Source of the DNA: JABFRJ01 sp964389095
GTDB lineage: Bacteria > Pseudomonadota > Alphaproteobacteria > Rhizobiales > Hyphomicrobiaceae
NCBI GenBank assembly: GCA_964389095.1
Contig: CAYMEB010000044.1
Span: 1-25,375, forward strand
Reading direction: 5' to 3'
DNA: 25,375 nucleotides
In this document: positions 1-8,000 of the stretch, one piece after another
Layout of the letters: each line of letters opens with the position of its first letter
How positions within the stretch are numbered: position 1 is the first letter of the stretch
Translations under genes and position numbers: made by a program
The notes under the pieces: model-generated
The model's input: the letters and a program-made list of their open reading frames with translations, nothing else
Told to the model about the DNA's origin: nothing
Databases searched by the model: none

Positions 1-54
1 CCCGCGAAGGTCTGTCAGCTTGCTTCCGGTTGCCATGCTGGTCCGCCCAAAAGC

Positions 55-90
55 CTACCCACGCATCTACCCACGAAAATGCGTGGGTAG
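55..90. repeat. Triple 12-mer repeat beside tRNA-Ser 3' end
   Basis: Three 12-bp units abut without gaps. Units 1 (55-66, CTACCCACGCAT) and 2 (67-78, CTACCCACGAAA) are direct repeats sharing nine bases, and unit 3 (79-90) is the exact reverse complement of unit 1. The whole is therefore a perfect 12-bp inverted repeat whose 12-bp spacer repeats most of the arm. It lies 123 bp beyond the 3' end of tRNA-Ser, on the side where tRNA-targeting integrases insert DNA. Phased short repeats of this kind can be integrase arm-type sites, but a regulator operator or a hairpin is possible. The function is inferred; the repeat is directly visible. Confidence 0.7.
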
Positions 91-213
91 CCGGCGCATG
101 TCAACGGACGGCTGCGAACCAACTTGGCGGCGCGGCAAGCCCGGATCGCGAAGAAAAACAACGGTTTTCCGCACCTTCGGCGACCATCTGCGAACGACGA
201 TGAAACGGTGATT

Positions 214-303
214 TGGCGGATGGGGAGGGATTCGAACCCCCGGTGAGCTTGCACCCACGCCGGTTTTCAAGACCGGTGCCTTAAACCACTCGGCCACCCA
301 TCC
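214..303 (-). tRNA. tRNA-Ser (anticodon UGA)
   Basis: The reverse strand folds as a 90-nt class II tRNA with the CCA end encoded (214-216). The acceptor stem pairs GGATGGG with CCCATCC, the discriminator base is G, and the anticodon stem CCGGT/ACCGG closes the loop CTTGAAA, giving anticodon TGA at 267-269. There is a long variable arm, as expected for serine, and a T loop with GGTTCGAATCC. It reads UCA and probably other UCN codons. The next gene on the same strand is the DMT transporter about 95 bp upstream, so it is probably transcribed alone. Confidence 0.97.
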
Positions 304-397
304 GGAGCCGGTGCTGCCGGCCTGGACGGACCTGCTGTTACGCGTCTGCGGCAGCGCCGACAAGGGGCTTGCGAAGAAAGCGCGGGCGGATGGGCCA

Positions 398-1249
398 TCA
401 GCGGGCATCCTTCTCCATCGCGATCAGCAAACAGCCGGCAGCGATCATCGCCGAGCCGACCCAAACGGCCAATCCCGGAACTTCCCGAAAAATGGCGTAC
501 CCCAACAAGGCTGCCCAGATGAGGCCGGTGAACTCGACGACGGCGTAACGGATGGCGCTTATGCCGGCGAGCGCGTTGACCAGCATCAGATAACCGGCCG
601 CGCTCAACAATCCGACAATTGCGACTTGCAGCCATTCCTTGGGGACCAGATCACTCCAACCGGCAGCCGCAAACGGCGCAGCCATGATCGAAATCAGAAC
701 CGCCTGGACCAGGATGATCACTACGGGCGGCTCTCTGACCGCCTGCTTCTTGAGCAACGAGATAGAAACGGCATAGGTCAGCGGGGCCCCCAGCGCCGCG
801 GCAAGCCCGTGCATAGGCCAATCCGATGCGGATCCCGTCTGACCGCCTTTGACGATGACCAGCATACCCGCAAATGCGACGGCTATCGCCACGCCCGCAC
901 CGATGCCGAGCCGCTCTCCATGGAGCACCACCCCCAAGACGGCAATGAAGATCGGCCCGAGGAATGAGATAGCGAAAACATCAGCCAACGGCAGAGCCGA
1001 CAACGCATGAAAGAAGCATGCATTGGAAACCATCGTGAGCGCCGAACGTAAAGCATGGCCGCGCAATGCCGCACCGCGTGGCCAAGGGTGCTGCATATAC
1101 AGCATGATCGGCAGCACCCATGCGGCCGTTGCAAAGAAACGCAATGCGACCAGAGCGGGAGCATAGTGTGTCGCCGACAGATCTTTGATGAAGGCGTCCA
1201 TCACGACAAGGATCGCAATAGACAGGACGCCAAGTGCGAAAGCAGGCAA
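398..1249 (-). CDS. DMT-family (EamA) transporter
   Basis: A 283-residue, very hydrophobic protein with about ten predicted membrane helices arranged as two EamA repeats, the usual size and layout of drug/metabolite superfamily exporters. Typical elements are the N-terminal helix with MDAFIKDLS, the first-repeat end FAISFLGPIFIAVLGVVLHGE, and the second-repeat segment with AVVEFTGLIWAALLGY followed by the end-of-domain glutamate in FREVPG. The start is probably TTG at 1247-1249, because GGAG sits six bases upstream and an in-frame stop lies about 30 bases further upstream. No ATG fits before residue 17. It is an inner-membrane transporter of unknown substrate; some alphaproteobacterial relatives are annotated as amino-acid, metabolite or S-adenosylmethionine carriers. 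It is divergent from murQ with about 180 bp between them, and the substrate cannot be inferred from context. Confidence 0.9.
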   Translation of the reverse strand: MPAFALGVLSIAILVVMDAFIKDLSATHYAPALVALRFFATAAWVLPIMLYMQHPWPRGAALRGHALRSALTMVSNACFFHALSALPLADVFAISFLGPIFIAVLGVVLHGERLGIGAGVAIAVAFAGMLVIVKGGQTGSASDWPMHGLAAALGAPLTYAVSISLLKKQAVREPPVVIILVQAVLISIMAAPFAAAGWSDLVPKEWLQVAIVGLLSAAGYLMLVNALAGISAIRYAVVEFTGLIWAALLGYAIFREVPGLAVWVGSAMIAAGCLLIAMEKDAR

Positions 1250-1431
1250 GCACGGCTCCAGTCGATAAGGTATTTGCTAACGCTCGATGAACCCAATGTG
1301 TGGACGAAGCAAGGGGCAAGGCACATAATCACCCAGTGTGGAGCTGCCGTGCGCGGACGCCGCACTCATTGAGATCGGCGGCGACGCGCTCGACGAGCGA
1401 CGCGTGTTCGACCGCGAAACACCGGGTCACC

Positions 1432-2448
1432 ATGTCCACAGAAGACGTCAGTCCGCGTTTCAAGGACTTGGACTCTTGGCCGACCGAGGTCGCAGTCTCG
1501 GCCGTCCTCGAAGGACAGCTGTCGGCCGCCGCTGCATGCGTCGCGGCCGGTCCCGCGATCGCCCGCGCAGTCGATGCGGCCGCTACTGTCATCGGAGAGC
1601 GCGGACGCCTCATCTACGCCGGTGCGGGGACGTCGGGTCGCGTGGCGGTGCAGGATGGCGCGGAACTCATGCCGACCTTCGACTGGCCGGCCGAACGCGT
1701 CGTGTTTCTTTTAGCGGGCGGCGCAGAAGCCGTGACCCGCAGTATCGAAGGCGCGGAGGACGACCAGGCAGCAGCCCGGAAAGCCGTCAACCGGGCGAAG
1801 ATCGCGGCTGGCGATGTGTTTCTTGCCGTCGCTGCGAGCGGCAGGACGCCTTACACGGTCGCCGCCCTGCAGTGCGCGCGCGAGTGCGGCGCACTCACAA
1901 TTGCGATTTCCTCGAATGCACGCACACCACTCCTGACAGCTGCCCATCACCCGATCCTGGTCGAGACAGGAGGCGAAGTGCTCGCGGGTTCGACGCGTAT
2001 GAAGGCGGGAACCGCGCAGAAGATCGTGCTCAACGCCATCTCCACCGCGCTCATGATACGTCTGGGGCGGATCTACCGCGGCTATATGGTCGACATGAGA
2101 GTGTCCAACGAGAAGTTGCGCCGTCGCGCCGTGCGGATGGTGGCCGACGTCGCGGCTTGCGGCACCCGCACTGCAGAGGTCGCCCTCGACAGGGCAAACG
2201 ATGAAATCAAACCCGCAGTCCTCATCGCACGCGGAATGGCCGCCTCCGAGGCCAGAGCGGCGCTACGAATGGAAGGAGGAAGCCTGCGCAAGGTACTGGA
2301 GCGGATCGTTGAACCTGACGGGCGGTCCTCATCGGTCGCCACGAAGCCGCGGATCGAGCGAATCGCGCAAGACGTCACCGAGAAGGTTCAGGCCGAACGC
2401 AAGAAGCAGAATGGCAAGGCCGGAGAATACCGCACTCCACGGCGATAG
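1432..2448 (+). CDS. murQ: N-acetylmuramic acid 6-phosphate etherase
   Basis: MurQ cleaves the lactyl ether of MurNAc-6-phosphate to GlcNAc-6-phosphate and D-lactate in cytoplasmic peptidoglycan recycling. The 338-residue product has the family SIS fold: sugar-phosphate loop YAGAGTSGR (62-70), the acid/base region QDGAELMPTF with Glu78, GAEDD with Glu109, ASGRTPYTV (135-143), AGSTRMKAGTAQK (185-197) and MRVSNEKLRRRAV. The ATG at 1432 matches the usual alphaproteobacterial N-terminus (MSTEDVSPRF), although no strong ribosome site precedes it; the frame stays open to 1300. MurQ proteins normally end near residue 292 here (LRKVLERI). The last 46 or so residues are a charged tail, most of it encoded in the 120 bp that overlap the convergent permease gene, so the tail probably results from loss of the ancestral stop codon. 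A peptide permease next door fits a role in cell-wall turnover, but that link is inference. Confidence 0.95.
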   Translation: MSTEDVSPRFKDLDSWPTEVAVSAVLEGQLSAAAACVAAGPAIARAVDAAATVIGERGRLIYAGAGTSGRVAVQDGAELMPTFDWPAERVVFLLAGGAEAVTRSIEGAEDDQAAARKAVNRAKIAAGDVFLAVAASGRTPYTVAALQCARECGALTIAISSNARTPLLTAAHHPILVETGGEVLAGSTRMKAGTAQKIVLNAISTALMIRLGRIYRGYMVDMRVSNEKLRRRAVRMVADVAACGTRTAEVALDRANDEIKPAVLIARGMAASEARAALRMEGGSLRKVLERIVEPDGRSSSVATKPRIERIAQDVTEKVQAERKKQNGKAGEYRTPRR

Positions 2449-3168
2449 CATGAGGACGTTCCGGCCCTCCGAAAGCATGAGGCCGAGTGACGGCGTCGGG
2501 GGCTGCGTGCCCAGGCCCAGGAAAGACAGGGACGCTTCCACCAGGATCGCGGACGACAGCAGCAGGCTCGCCTGAACAAGTACGACACCCAAGAGATTGG
2601 GAAGGATGTGCCTTCCGATGATTCGGGCATCGGACGCTCCTATGGCGCGAGCATTTAATACATAGTCGCTCGCGGCGATCACCAACGCCGGGCCGCGCAA
2701 AAGACGCGCGAAGATCGGCGTGTAGACTATGCCGATGGCAATCGCCGCACTCAACGAGCCCGGCCCCAACATCGCAACGATCGCAATCGCCAGCAGCAGA
2801 ACCGGGAATGCAAACAGGATGTCCATGGTTCGCATCACGATCCGGTCGAGCCAACCACGATAGTACGCTGCCATCATCCCCAACGTTCCGCCGACGAGCA
2901 GCGCAAGTCCAACAGCCACCCCCGAAACCAATAGAGATGTCCTCGCTCCATAGAGAATGCGCGTCAGGATATCCCTGCCGAACTGGTCGGTACCCAGCCA
3001 ATTGCTTCCACTCGGAGACTTGAGCCTCGCGATGATCGACTGCTGCATCGGATCATAGGGCGCGATCAGCGGCACCAGAGCAACGATCAGGAGCTCCGCG
3101 ACAACGAACATCGTCGCGAACTTGAGAAGAGGGCGCGCGTTTGCGAACGAAGTAACGATCTCGCGCAC
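2329..3168 (-). CDS. DppC-type peptide ABC transporter permease
   Basis: A 279-residue inner-membrane subunit of a peptide/nickel-type ABC importer. It has an N-terminal membrane helix, the DppC-type WLGTDQFGRDILTRILYGAR segment near residue 60, six core helices, the cytoplasmic coupling (EAA) loop around ARAIGASDARIIGRHILPN, ASLSFLGLGTQPPTPSLG and the family C-terminus NLLGDVLRDSLDPRLR. The start is GTG at 3166-3168, three bases after the stop of the dppB-like gene, so the two are translationally coupled. Its 3' end overlaps the tail of murQ on the other strand; the conserved C-terminus shows that this gene's end is the authentic one. No ATPase or substrate-binding protein gene is next to it. 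The substrate is unknown: peptides or muropeptides are plausible. Confidence 0.93.
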   Translation of the reverse strand: MREIVTSFANARPLLKFATMFVVAELLIVALVPLIAPYDPMQQSIIARLKSPSGSNWLGTDQFGRDILTRILYGARTSLLVSGVAVGLALLVGGTLGMMAAYYRGWLDRIVMRTMDILFAFPVLLLAIAIVAMLGPGSLSAAIAIGIVYTPIFARLLRGPALVIAASDYVLNARAIGASDARIIGRHILPNLLGVVLVQASLLLSSAILVEASLSFLGLGTQPPTPSLGLMLSEGRNVLMLSPWSAVFSGLAILLLAFGLNLLGDVLRDSLDPRLRGDR

Positions 3169-3171
3169 AAA

Positions 3172-4122
3172 TCAACTCCGTGTCCGCGGATCGATGGCGA
3201 CATAGAGCAAATCGACGACAAAATTCGCCAACACGAACCCCGTGGTGACGACGAGCAAAGTCGCCTGCAGCAAGGGGTAGTTGCGCTCCGCGATAGCTCC
3301 CAGGATAAGGCGACCCAGCCCAGGGATGGCGAACACCTGCTCGACCACGATAGCGCCCCCAAGCAGATACCCCGACATGATGCCGAGACTGGTAACGAAC
3401 GGAATAAGGGCGTTGCGAAGTGCGTGTCGGTAGAGGACCAAGTTCTCCGTGAGGCCCTTCGCGCGCGCGGTGCGAATGTAATCCTGGCCGAGCGACTCCA
3501 ACATCGATGACCTCACCAGCCGCGCAAGGCTCGCGAGAATGGGCAATGCCAGCGCAAGAGCGGGCAGAAGCAAACGGGCCAGGGAGCCGAGTGGGTCCGT
3601 TGTAAACGGCACGTAACCCAGAACGGCGAGCTCAGGCGCCAGAGAGACGACTGCGAGCAGCATGAGGATGCCGAGCCAGAACGACGGCACCGTAAGCCCG
3701 ATTACCGACCCGAGCTGAATGAGGACTTCCGAATTGCGCCCGCGGATCCGCGCCATGAGAACGCCGAGTGGTACTGCGAGCCCGGCCGCGATGACGAGAG
3801 ACAACAACGCCAATTGCAGCGTCGGCCAGGCATGCGCGGAGATTTCGTCGATCACTGGCCGGCCGGTCCAGATCGAAGTTCCCAGATCTCCGGAAAGCGC
3901 CTTCCCCATCCAATCCAGGTATTGGACGTGGAAGGGCTGGTCGAGGCCCAGCCTCGCTCGCAGCGCTGCCAACCTCTCCGGAGTTATCTCGGTATTCGCG
4001 CCGAGCATGATCGCCACGGCGTCGCCGGGAACCAACCGGATCATCAGAAACGCGAAGATCGACACTGCCCACAACACAAGCACCAGATCGACGATGCGAG
4101 TAGCGACGGCGCGGGCGAACAT
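3172..4122 (-). CDS. DppB-type peptide ABC transporter permease
   Basis: A 316-residue inner-membrane permease of the DppB/OppB family. It opens with the typical first helix and FLMIRLVPGDAVAIMLG. It continues with the periplasmic LGLDQPFHVQYLDWMGKALS and GDLGTSIWTGRPV, the VPSFWLGILMLL helix, the coupling loop RTARAKGLTENLVLYRHALR, and the C-terminal VFAIPGLGRLILGAI. The length is normal for the family. The ATG at 4120-4122 has GAGGAAG about ten bases upstream. It is the first permease of a two-gene unit with the dppC-like gene. The cysteine-rich protein gene lies 90 bp upstream in the same direction and might be co-transcribed. No periplasmic binding protein is encoded in the window, so specificity cannot be assigned. 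Confidence 0.94.
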   Translation of the reverse strand: MFARAVATRIVDLVLVLWAVSIFAFLMIRLVPGDAVAIMLGANTEITPERLAALRARLGLDQPFHVQYLDWMGKALSGDLGTSIWTGRPVIDEISAHAWPTLQLALLSLVIAAGLAVPLGVLMARIRGRNSEVLIQLGSVIGLTVPSFWLGILMLLAVVSLAPELAVLGYVPFTTDPLGSLARLLLPALALALPILASLARLVRSSMLESLGQDYIRTARAKGLTENLVLYRHALRNALIPFVTSLGIMSGYLLGGAIVVEQVFAIPGLGRLILGAIAERNYPLLQATLLVVTTGFVLANFVVDLLYVAIDPRTRS

Positions 4123-4212
4123 TGTCGAGTTGCTTCCTCTGACTCCAGAAGGTCCAGCAGAAGCTACAGCGGGAATGCTCGGGCATGCAAAGGCCGTTGC
4201 GGTTCCGAGGCG

Positions 4213-4518
4213 CTAATTGCGGTTGCTCGCGAAGTAGCCCCTCGGCACGTGGCCCTCGTCCTCCAGGACGATCTGGCAGTCCCGCGAAATCGAGCGCCGC
4301 TTGCTCTCCATGCAGTAGCGCATCTGCGAGGAACCCAGCGGATGTTCTGGACACAGACGTTTGGCATCAGGCGTGCAGACCTGTCGCAATCGGTCGGAAA
4401 CCGGGGTCGCGCTCTCTGCGGAGTTCGCCCGTGCGCCGCCCGGCGGCGCGACGATGACGGCTGAGCCGAGAATCAGCCCGAGGGTGCACATGTACCGTGC
4501 CGGACGGCAAGCAATCAC
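4213..4518 (-). CDS. Small secreted cysteine-rich repeat protein
   Basis: A 101-residue protein with a probable signal peptide: basic residues R5 and R8, a hydrophobic stretch to about residue 25, and a likely cleavage site after ARA near residue 31. The mature part has four cysteines (48, 56, 69, 81) in a C-x7-C-x12-C-x11-C pattern. The context VCTPDAKRLCPEHP, MRYCMES and ISRDCQ resembles the short Cys-rich repeat family (Cys_rich_FGFR/GLG1-like) common as single-copy periplasmic proteins in Hyphomicrobiales. Its biochemical role is unknown. The start used is GTG at 4516-4518; ATG at 4491 would remove the basic n-region. It precedes the dppB-like gene by 90 bp on the same strand. The assignment rests on cysteine spacing and is moderate. 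Confidence 0.7.
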   Translation of the reverse strand: MIACRPARYMCTLGLILGSAVIVAPPGGARANSAESATPVSDRLRQVCTPDAKRLCPEHPLGSSQMRYCMESKRRSISRDCQIVLEDEGHVPRGYFASNRN

Positions 4519-4666
4519 GACGCACCCCGCAAAGAGCGTTGACGGACTGTCTGTGAGCTAATCTGTGAAGCGCTTCCCGGTCCAGAGGCCGCCGGGGGTG
4601 CTCGCACGATTTCTGCGGACCGTGGCATTGCCGACGCGCCAGCTGAACCAACCCGGCATTTTTCGC

Positions 4667-4694
4667 TTGATCCCGGCAATAGGTCAGCTATCCT
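4667..4694 (+). promoter_or_regulatory. Possible sigma70 promoter for gltB
   Basis: TTGATC (4667-4672) and TATCCT (4689-4694) are separated by 16 bases and point toward gltB. The -35 box matches the consensus at four positions and the -10 box at four. It is the best pair I saw between 4519 and 5030 but is about 340 bp from the gene. The -10 element lies inside the inverted repeat at 4674-4707, which would suit repression. Low confidence. Confidence 0.3.
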
Positions 4695-4707
4695 GTCCTT
4701 ATTGCCG
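4674..4707. repeat. 8-bp inverted repeat, possible operator
   Basis: CGGCAATA (4674-4681) is repeated as its exact reverse complement TATTGCCG (4700-4707) with an 18-base spacer. The 26-base centre-to-centre distance corresponds to about 2.5 helical turns. The repeat surrounds the possible -10 box of the gltB promoter, so it may bind a dimeric regulator. No regulator gene is adjacent, and with a long loop and no T tract it does not look like a terminator. Confidence 0.4.
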
Positions 4708-5030
4708 CAACGTCCGTTGCGCCTGTCGAGCCGCCGTCGATTGTGCGGTGCCGAACAGGGCACGTTGCCCGGCAGCAGAGGTGATGCCGCCTCGACCCAC
4801 CAGATGTGGTCCCGAACTCGGCCTGCCTGCGTCCGAACCGGTTGACGCTGCTGCCGAAACTAGAGGGTCGCCATCGACTAAGAGCGGGGGTCGCGGAGGA
4901 CGGTTCAAGGCTTGGCGAGACTTGCCAGTCCATGCCATTTAGGCGGGACGGCGGTCTGCCGCGCTGCAGCATGATCGCCTCGCAGATCCAGAAATCTTTC
5001 GCAGACCATTTCGACTGAGGGTAGATACCC

Positions 5031-8000
5031 ATGGCCGACACGATACCGCACAGCCCCGCCGAGGGGGACCGGGACCACGCGGGCGTGATTCCGCCTGCCC
5101 AAGGCTTGTTCGATCCTCGGCGTGAGCATGATGCTTGTGGCGTCGGTTTCATCGCCGACCTCAAGAAGCGCGCGTCCCACAAGATTATTCAGGACGCACT
5201 TGCGATTCTCGAGAACCTCGAGCACCGCGGCGCGGTCGGTGCCGATCCTCTGTCCGGTGACGGTGCGGGCATTCTTATCCAGATTCCCGACGCGTTCCTG
5301 CGGACCGAGTGCGAAAAGCTCAAGATCAAGTTGCCCAAGCCGGGCCACTATGCGGTCGGGCACATCTTCCTGCCCCAGGACGAGCGGCTGCGCGCCCATT
5401 GCGAGCGCGTTTGGGTCCGCCTGATCCGGCAAGAGGGGCTGGAATTCCTCGGCTGGCGCTCGGTGCCGGTCGACAATCGCTCGCTCTCGGACATGGTGCG
5501 CGGCACCGAACCGGTGCATCGTCAGCTTTTCGTCGGACGTCCGAAGTCGATCAAGGATCAGGATGAGTTCGAGCGTCGCCTTTTCCTCGTGCGGAAAGTC
5601 GTTTCCAACGCGATCTACGACGCCTACAAGGGCCGCGACATCGGCCACTACACCGTTTCGCTCTCGAGCCGTACGCTCGTCTACAAGGGCATGTTCCTGT
5701 CGTTTCAGGTGAAGGCCTACTACAGCGACCTCTCCGACCCACGGATGACCTCGTCGATGGCGCTCGTCCATCAGCGCTTTTCGACCAATACATTCCCTTC
5801 TTGGCGCCTCGCTCACCCTTACCGGATGGTGGCGCACAACGGCGAGATCAACACGCTGCGCGGCAACGTCAATTGGATGGCCGCCCGGCAGGCTTCGGTC
5901 GGCTCGCCGCTGTGGGGCGCCGATATCTCCAAGCTCTGGCCGATCTCGTACGAGGGCCAGTCCGATACCGCGTGTTTCGACAACGCACTCGAGTTCCTGG
6001 TGATGGGCGGATACAGCCTCGCCCACGCGGCGATGATGTTGATCCCCGAGGCCTGGGCTGGGAACCCGCTCATGGATCCCAAGCGCCGGGCGTTCTACGA
6101 GTATCACGCATGCCTCATGGAGCCTTGGGACGGCCCTGCGGCAATGGCTTTCACGGACGGACGCCAGATCGGCGCCACCCTGGATCGCAACGGCTTGCGG
6201 CCGGCTCGCTACCTCGTCACGAAAGACGACATGGTGATCATGTCCTCCGAATCCGGAGTGCTTCCGGTCGACGAAGCGAATGTCGCAAAGAAGTGGCGTC
6301 TCCAGCCCGGCAAGATGTTGCTGATCGATCTCGACGAAGGCCGCATCATCTCGGATGACGAACTGAAGCGCGATCTGTCTTCCCGCCATCCCTATGAGAC
6401 CTGGCTGAAGCGCACCCAGATCCAGGTCGGTGACCTGCCGCTTCCGAAGAAGCCCTCAAAGAGCCGGACGAATTCCTCGCTCCTGGATCTTCAACAGGCG
6501 TTCGGCTACACGCAGGAAAGCCTCAAGTTCCTGATGAGCCCCATGGCTCACACGGGTCAGGAGGCCGTGGGCTCGATGGGAACGGACACTCCTGTCTCGG
6601 TCCTGTCGACGAAGCCGAAGCTCCTGCACACCTACTTCAAGCAGAACTTCGCGCAGGTGACGAACCCGCCGATCGACTCGATTCGCGAGGAACTCGTGAT
6701 GAGCCTCGTCTCATTCATCGGTCCGCGCCCCAACATCCTCGACCTGGAGGGCACTTCGAAGCAGAAGCGCCTCGAGGTCTATCAGCCGATCCTGACCAAC
6801 GAGGACCTGGAACGAATTCGCCAGATCGGACTCGTCGAGGACAACCAGTTCTCATCGGTCACGATCGACATCACCTACCCCGTCGACAAGGGCGCGGCCG
6901 GCATGAGCTGGGCGTTGGACGTCGTTTGCGCCGAGGCGGAAGAAGCCGTGCGCTCGCGCGACTACAACATCATCATCCTGAGCGACCGCGGAACCGGCCG
7001 CGACAGGGTGCCGATCCCATCCCTTCTGGCGACCAGCGCCGTACATCACCACCTCATCAAGCAAGGGTTGCGCACGTCGGTCGGACTGGTTGTGGAAACC
7101 GGCGAAGCTCACGAAGTGCATCAATTCTGCACCTTGGCCGGCTATGGCGCCGAGGCAATCAATCCCTATCTCGCCTTCGACACCCTCGAGCAGCTCCTTC
7201 CCGAGCTCGATGAGAAGCTGACCCTCAAGGAGGCCCAGAAGCGGTACATCAAGGCCGTCGACAAGGGCCTCCTGAAAGTGATGTCCAAGATGGGCATCTC
7301 GACCTACCAGAGCTATTGCGGGGCCCAGATTTTCGATGCCGTGGGCCTGAAGTCCGCTTTCGTGAAGCGCTACTTCACAGGAACGCATACGCAGGTGGAA
7401 GGCGTGGGGCTGAGGCAGATCGCGCGCGAGACGTTCGAACGTCACAGGCAGGCGTTCGGCGATGTGCCGCAACTCGAGACCATGCTCGATGTCGGCGGCG
7501 AATACGCCTATCGCACGCGTGGCGAGGCGCATATGTGGCGCCCGGCGGTGGTGGCGGACCTGCAGCACGCCGTAAGGGGCACGGCGGTCGCGGCGGCGAA
7601 GGCAGGCAAAGTCCCGCAGAAGTGGCGCGACTACGCCCGCCAGATCAATGAGCAATCCGAACAGCTAATGACCCTCCGCGGCCTGTTCAGGATCAAGAAT
7701 GCGGAAGAGCTGGGCCGCAAGCCCGTGGACATTTCCGAGGTCGAACCTGCGACAGAGATCGTGAAGCGGTTTTCGACCGGCGCCATGAGCTTCGGCTCGA
7801 TCAGTCGCGAAGCCCACACGACGCTTGCGATCGCGATGAATCGCATCGGTGGAAAATCGAATACCGGCGAAGGCGGTGAAGAGGCCGACCGCTTCAAGCC
7901 GATGCCGAACGGCGACAGCATGCGTTCGGCAATCAAGCAGATCGCTTCCGGCCGCTTCGGCGTAACGACAGAGTACCTCGTCAATTCAGACGTAATGCAG

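Larger units (their letters stand above)
4519..5030. other. 512-bp gene-free region upstream of gltB
   Basis: This interval separates the minus-strand cysteine-rich gene from gltB. The only sizeable reading frame in it (plus strand, 4565-4942) has a Cys/Pro/Arg-rich composition, no domain look and no good ribosome site, so I do not call it. The interval holds a possible promoter (4667-4694) and an 8-bp inverted repeat (4674-4707), both listed separately. No tRNA, terminator with a T tract or recognisable riboswitch was seen. A leader of more than 300 nt for gltB would follow if the promoter call is right. Confidence 0.6.

Noticed and set aside
4621..4645. GG-N10-GC spacing suggesting a sigma54 promoter for gltB
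   Set aside because: The -12 half does not resemble TTGCA, so the match is only the dinucleotide spacing, which is common in GC-rich DNA.
4565..4942. 125-codon plus-strand frame upstream of gltB
   Set aside because: Its composition is Cys/Pro/Arg-rich without a domain look, it has no ribosome site, and it overlaps the promoter-like region.
4905..6389. 494-codon minus-strand open frame inside gltB
   Set aside because: It is antisense to the well-conserved amidotransferase part of gltB and has no family motif; long antisense frames are expected in GC-rich genes.
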